Shown here one piece after another: positions 60,552-64,000 of a DNA stretch of 64,000 nt. The DNA comes from Gordonia neofelifaecis NRRL B-59395 (GTDB lineage Bacteria; Actinomycetota; Actinomycetes; Mycobacteriales; Mycobacteriaceae): NCBI RefSeq assembly GCF_000192435.1, contig NZ_AEUD01000013.1, forward strand, positions 62,001 through 126,000. Direction: 5' to 3'. Every line of letters begins with the position of its first letter. The first letter of the stretch is position 1. The notes below the pieces were generated by a model that saw nothing but the letters and a program-made list of their open reading frames with translations, searched no databases and had not been told where the DNA came from. The position numbers and the translations under genes are program-made.

Positions 60552-60611
60552 TTGACAATCGTCGAACCCCCGACCATTCTGAACATGATTCATTTTCGAA
60601 CGATGTTCAGA
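60552..60611 (+). promoter_or_regulatory. promoter with overlapping palindromic operator
   Basis: TTGACA (60552-60557), a 17-bp spacer and CATTCT (60575-60580) form a promoter. A perfect 9-bp inverted repeat, TCTGAACAT (60578-60586) and ATGTTCAGA (60603-60611), overlaps the -10 and start site. A GAGG ribosome-binding site follows. The TetR of this operon is the likely ligand. Confidence 0.6.
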
Positions 60612-60621
60612 TTGAGGCGCG

Positions 60622-61416
60622 ATGACCATTACACACCTCAACTGCGGAACGATGCACCCGCTGGGCGGCACCCGAATGGTGTGCCACGTTCTGCTGGTCG
60701 AGACCGAAGGTGGCCTGGTGCTCGTCGATACCGGATTCGGCCGACGCGACCTCGCCGATCCCGTCGGACGCCTGGGCCGTCCGTTGACGAGCATCATCCG
60801 TCCGGAACTCGCCTACGAAGAGACGGCGCTGTCTCAAGTCGAAGCGCTGGGATACGACCCCACGGACGTCACGGACATCGTGATGACCCACCTCGATTCG
60901 GATCACACCGGTGGGATCGACGACTTTCCGACGGCGCGGCTGCATGTGAGCGCACGGGAGTTGGCGAATGCCGACTCGGAACCCGGTCCGTCGGCAGCCG
61001 TCCGCAATCGCCCCTGGCGCCGGTCCAAGCATCCCGACGACGTGCAGACTTACACCGCGTCCGCCGACGACTGGTTCGGTTTTCCCGCGGCCGCGCTCTC
61101 CGGGCTCGGCGACGACTTCGCGTATGTCGCGCTACCCGGCCACACCGAGGGCCACATGGGCGTCGCGGTCCGCGACGGTGACGGATGGCTGCTTCACTGC
61201 GGTGACGCCTTCTATCACCAGAATGCCGCGCAGGGCGGACGTGTGCCCGCGTCGATGGCCTTCTCGCAATTCGTCACCGCGCGTCGACCGCGCGACGCCC
61301 GCCGGACTCGGCGACGGCTCGCCGACCTGTGCTCCGCGTCGGCGGCGAATGTCCAACTGATCTGCGCACACGACGCCGTTCAGTTCGACGAATCCGTCCG
61401 GCGCCAAGACGCATGA
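60622..61416 (+). CDS. MBL-fold metallo-hydrolase
   Basis: A 264-residue metallo-beta-lactamase-fold enzyme. The metal motif is THLDSDHTGG. Further ligands are His in LPGHTEGHMG, Asp in HCGDAFYH and a late His in LICAHDA. The N-terminal strands (HVLLVETEGGLVLVDTGFG) resemble the lactonase-type branch, so hydrolysis of a lactone or ester is plausible but unproven. It is coupled by ATGA to a TetR gene that may sense its substrate. Confidence 0.83.
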   Translation: MTITHLNCGTMHPLGGTRMVCHVLLVETEGGLVLVDTGFGRRDLADPVGRLGRPLTSIIRPELAYEETALSQVEALGYDPTDVTDIVMTHLDSDHTGGIDDFPTARLHVSARELANADSEPGPSAAVRNRPWRRSKHPDDVQTYTASADDWFGFPAAALSGLGDDFAYVALPGHTEGHMGVAVRDGDGWLLHCGDAFYHQNAAQGGRVPASMAFSQFVTARRPRDARRTRRRLADLCSASAANVQLICAHDAVQFDESVRRQDA

Positions 61417-62078
61417 CGGCCGGGGACGGGCAGGATGTTCCCGTGATGGACTCGCATCGAAAGGTACCGGCGACCCGGTGGGGTGACCGCGAGCAGCGGC
61501 GCGTCGACATCCTGCAATCCGGCGAGTCTTTGCTGATGACCGGTGGTTACGACGCCCTCCGCATGCGAGATGTGGCCGCCGGGGCCGACATCTCGCTCGG
61601 TACCGTGTACACGTACTACCCGAACAAGGAGTCACTGTTCATCGCGGTCTTCGCGAGCAGACTCGACGCGATGATGGCGCGGCTGGCCCCGGCGATCACC
61701 GCCTCCCGCGACGCGGTCGAGGCGTTCACCGTCACCGTCAACATGTACCGGGACGATTACCTCATCTTCGGGCGGCAGTTCGACGCGCTGAGCCTGATCA
61801 CGGCCGAGGGTCGAGTTCAGAGAGAGTCCGCCGACAGCCTTCGCGCGTCGACCGGACGGATGGTCGATGCGCTGTCGTCGGCACTGCAGCGATTCGGCTA
61901 CGACGGCGATCTCGCCCCGGCGATGACACTCCTGTGGGCGACGATGAGCGGCTTGGCGAACCATTACGCGACCGATCGTCAGGAGTTCCTCGCCACACCG
62001 TGGGACGACGCCGTTCGATTCGCCGCCGAGTCGTTGATGCGGGGACTCGGACTGTCTCCGCCGCGCACGCCGAACTGA
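61413..62078 (+). CDS. TetR-family regulator
   Basis: A 221-residue TetR repressor with HTH LRMRDVAAGADISLGTVYTYYPNKESL and a helical ligand domain with several Met and Phe residues. ATG 61413 overlaps the hydrolase stop; ATG 61446 is the other candidate. It is the likely repressor of the palindrome at 60578-60611. It is convergent with the SulP gene, 23 bp between stops. Confidence 0.85.
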   Translation: MTAGDGQDVPVMDSHRKVPATRWGDREQRRVDILQSGESLLMTGGYDALRMRDVAAGADISLGTVYTYYPNKESLFIAVFASRLDAMMARLAPAITASRDAVEAFTVTVNMYRDDYLIFGRQFDALSLITAEGRVQRESADSLRASTGRMVDALSSALQRFGYDGDLAPAMTLLWATMSGLANHYATDRQEFLATPWDDAVRFAAESLMRGLGLSPPRTPN

Positions 62079-62101
62079 CTGCGGCTCAAGCCGTGTGCCG
62101 C

Positions 62102-63826
62102 CTAACCGTCCACCGACTTCCCACCACCGTCGCCCGTACCGGACTCCCCCTCATCCACCCAACGCTGCGCCTCCGCGTAGGCGGCGTCGAGCGCACCGAA
62201 GACCTGTGGAGTCGCCGGAATCACGTTCTCCTCGCCGAGCGCGGTGAAGAGTCCGGCGCGCTTCACCGAGGTGATCATCGCCGGGCTGACGCCGGCCAGC
62301 ATCAGCCGGCCACCGGTCTGGTGGATGGCGTCGGCCTGCTTGCGCAACAGTTTCTGCAGGGTCGCGGACGGCACGTCGGGCAGCACGCGGACACTGAGGA
62401 TCACCACGTACCTGCCCCGCTCCTCGGGGATCCTCGGCCAGGTCTCGGAGATTCGCGGGATCTCGGCGAACAGCGCGACACCCGAGTAGTAGAGAACGGT
62501 GACTCCGTCGGCCGGCAGGACCTTCGGCACGTCATCGAACTGCCAGCCCTCGTCGTTCGGCACGAGTGTCTTGAGCCGGGCGCCACGTGCCGCCTGGACG
62601 CAGTACAGAAGCAGCGAGATCGCCGCACCCACCAGAATCGCGTCCTGCAGGGGGATCTGGGTGGTCGCCACGAAGGTGATCACCATCGCCACCGCACTCA
62701 GCGGCGCGGTTCGGAGGACCAGCATGATGTCCGACCATCGGCCCTGAATCAGCTCGAAGCCGATCACGAACAGCAGTCCGCCGATCACCGCCATCGGGAT
62801 GATCTCCGCCAGCGAGCCGACCAGCAGGACCAGGATGATCAGCCACGCGCCGGCGAAGATGCCCGCCCACCGGGTCGCGGCGCCGGCCGAGACGGCGACG
62901 CCGGTGCGCGAGAGCGATCCGCCGGTCGGCAGCGAGCCGAAGAAGCCGCCGACGATGTTTGCCGCACCCTGTGCCGAGAAGTCGCCCGATGCGTTCGTTC
63001 GAGACCCGTCGGGGTTCGGCACCGCGGCGGAGATGCCCGCGGCCTGCGCGAGTGCGACCAGGGCGATCGCGAACGCACCGAGCAGTAGATGCGGGAACGC
63101 ACTCAGATCCGGGAACGTGAAGGACGGCAGGCTGTTCGGCACCTTCGCGATGTCACCCACCGATTTGATGTCCAGCCCGGCCACGGCAGCCACCGCGGTC
63201 ACGACGACCAGCGCGATGAGCGTCGCGTACGACTTCAGCGGTTTGACGAACTGGAAGACACCCCAGACCGCGATGGTGCCGACCGCGGCCGCCACCGCCG
63301 TCCACGACCACTGCGAGACGTGGGCGCCGGCGTCGAAGAACTTCAGGACGGTGTTGTGGCGATCGGGGTCGTAGCCGGTGACGTCGCCGAGCACACCGGC
63401 GACGATCTGAACCGCGATACCGACCGTGAAACCGGTCATCACCGCGCTGGAGACGAAGTCCATGATCGCGCCGACGCGCAGCAGACCGAGCGCCAGCATC
63501 ACGATGCCGACCGCGACGGTGAGCATCGCGATGTTGCCGACATCGTGCGGATCGAGCCCTGCCGACGACAGCACGCTCTGCGACGACAGCGCGATCGCAC
63601 TCGTCAGCGTCGTGACCATCAGCACGGTGCGCGCGAAGACCGACCCGACGAGCGTCGACAGCATGCCCGAATACAGACCGCTGACGGGATTGAAGCCGCC
63701 GATCGAGGCGTACGCCATGCCCTCGGGGATGGAGAACAGCGCGGTCACCAGACCGGAGACGGCGTCGGCGGGTTTGGGCTTCGAGAATTTCGACTTCGCA
63801 CCGTGCAGACGGTCCAGGACCTTCAT
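62102..63826 (-). CDS. SulP-family anion transporter with STAS domain
   Basis: A 574-residue transporter. The membrane part (about 1-410) has SGLVTALFSIPEGMAYASIGGFNPVSGLYSG, the family's early signature, and FSAQGAANIVGGFFGSLPTGGSLSRTGV. The C-terminal STAS domain (about 440-560: VTVLYYSGVALFAEIPRI, VVILSVRVLPDVPSATLQKLL, GGRLMLAGVSP) is typical. SulP proteins move sulfate, bicarbonate, dicarboxylates or other anions; the substrate is unknown. The canonical STAS Asp-x-Ser phosphorylation-type turn reads VLPDVPSATL here. Confidence 0.9.
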   Translation of the reverse strand: MKVLDRLHGAKSKFSKPKPADAVSGLVTALFSIPEGMAYASIGGFNPVSGLYSGMLSTLVGSVFARTVLMVTTLTSAIALSSQSVLSSAGLDPHDVGNIAMLTVAVGIVMLALGLLRVGAIMDFVSSAVMTGFTVGIAVQIVAGVLGDVTGYDPDRHNTVLKFFDAGAHVSQWSWTAVAAAVGTIAVWGVFQFVKPLKSYATLIALVVVTAVAAVAGLDIKSVGDIAKVPNSLPSFTFPDLSAFPHLLLGAFAIALVALAQAAGISAAVPNPDGSRTNASGDFSAQGAANIVGGFFGSLPTGGSLSRTGVAVSAGAATRWAGIFAGAWLIILVLLVGSLAEIIPMAVIGGLLFVIGFELIQGRWSDIMLVLRTAPLSAVAMVITFVATTQIPLQDAILVGAAISLLLYCVQAARGARLKTLVPNDEGWQFDDVPKVLPADGVTVLYYSGVALFAEIPRISETWPRIPEERGRYVVILSVRVLPDVPSATLQKLLRKQADAIHQTGGRLMLAGVSPAMITSVKRAGLFTALGEENVIPATPQVFGALDAAYAEAQRWVDEGESGTGDGGGKSVDG

Positions 63827-63827
63827 G

Positions 63828-64000
63828 TCACGCTCCCTTCACAGCCGGATCCGCGGCCCGGCGAAGTGCCAATGGTTTCGCGGTCAGTTCCGGCGCGTTC
63901 GCCACCAACAGCCACGCGGCGAGTGTCGCGAAGAGCAACGGGACGAACAGATCGAATTGCGGCACGATCGCCAGACCGAGGAAGACGCTGATCCAGCCGT
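63828..64000 (-). CDS. C-terminal end of a membrane protein, cut by window
   Basis: The reverse strand carries 57 codons of open frame ending in TGA at 63828-63830, one base before the SulP start. They read as one or two transmembrane helices (GWISVFLGLAIVPQFDLFVP, LLFATLAAWLLVANAPEL) and a basic tail. It is probably the upstream partner of the SulP gene in one operon. Too little is visible to name it. Confidence 0.6.
   Translation of the reverse strand, partial: GWISVFLGLAIVPQFDLFVPLLFATLAAWLLVANAPELTAKPLALRRAADPAVKGA

Overview
High-GC actinobacterial DNA, most likely from the Mycobacteriales. The evidence is a SigK/RskA locus with MPT83/DipZ-type genes, two blocks that follow the Mycobacterium tuberculosis gene orders Rv0976c-Rv0971c and Rv0763c-Rv0771 (recalled, not searched), many 4-bp ATGA gene overlaps, and several starts that look leaderless. 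The intergenic TTGAGCGAGCGAAGCGAGTC-type repeats suggest Gordonia or a close relative; genus is an inference.

Layout. 1-8.9 kb: the 3' end of an MMPL transporter, two alpha/beta hydrolases, a copC-copD pair, nadE, a nitrobindin, and an AbiEi/DUF559-like gene flanked by two related palindromes. 8.9-13.8 kb: the str operon in reverse orientation (rpsL-rpsG-fusA-tuf). 13.8-15.8 kb: a divergent GntR regulator and CynX-type MFS pair.

15.8-28.9 kb is the most interesting stretch. It holds rskA-sigK-ufaA1-DUF1365-FAD oxidoreductase, a photolyase, a decayed lipocalin/SRPBCC remnant, an MPT83-like lipoprotein divergent from dipZ, an SRPBCC-SDR pair divergent from a TIGR01777 epimerase, and a lipocalin. 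Six promoters of form C(C/G)ATCC-N15-CCGAAT sit in front of six transcription units here, all with exactly 15-bp spacers. This looks like a compact SigK regulon whose gene content (photolyase, cyclopropane-synthase-like methyltransferase, DUF1365, FAD oxidoreductase, lipocalin, SDR) resembles the photo-oxidative stress regulons of proteobacterial RpoE-ChrR systems, joined to the MPT83-DipZ exported thiol-redox module.

28.9-38.2 kb: a hypothetical gene, xthA, then an AcoR/MimR-like activator with aldehyde and NDMA-type alcohol dehydrogenases, an MHS transporter, a flavin reductase-like protein, a membrane protein and a lipoprotein. 38.2-48.5 kb: a reverse-strand acyl-CoA carboxylase operon (TIGR03084, AtuA-like, two acyl-CoA dehydrogenases, AccD2/AccA2-like subunits, enoyl-CoA hydratase, TetR). 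48.8-60.5 kb: a thioesterase, then the CYP51-like/ferredoxin/SDR/second P450 operon with its TetR, divergent from aldehyde dehydrogenase-SDR-HIBADH-CMD and a second thioesterase. 60.5-64 kb: an MBL hydrolase-TetR operon with a visible promoter/operator, then a SulP transporter preceded by a cut membrane gene. I see no tRNA, rRNA, CRISPR array, prophage or intact insertion sequence.
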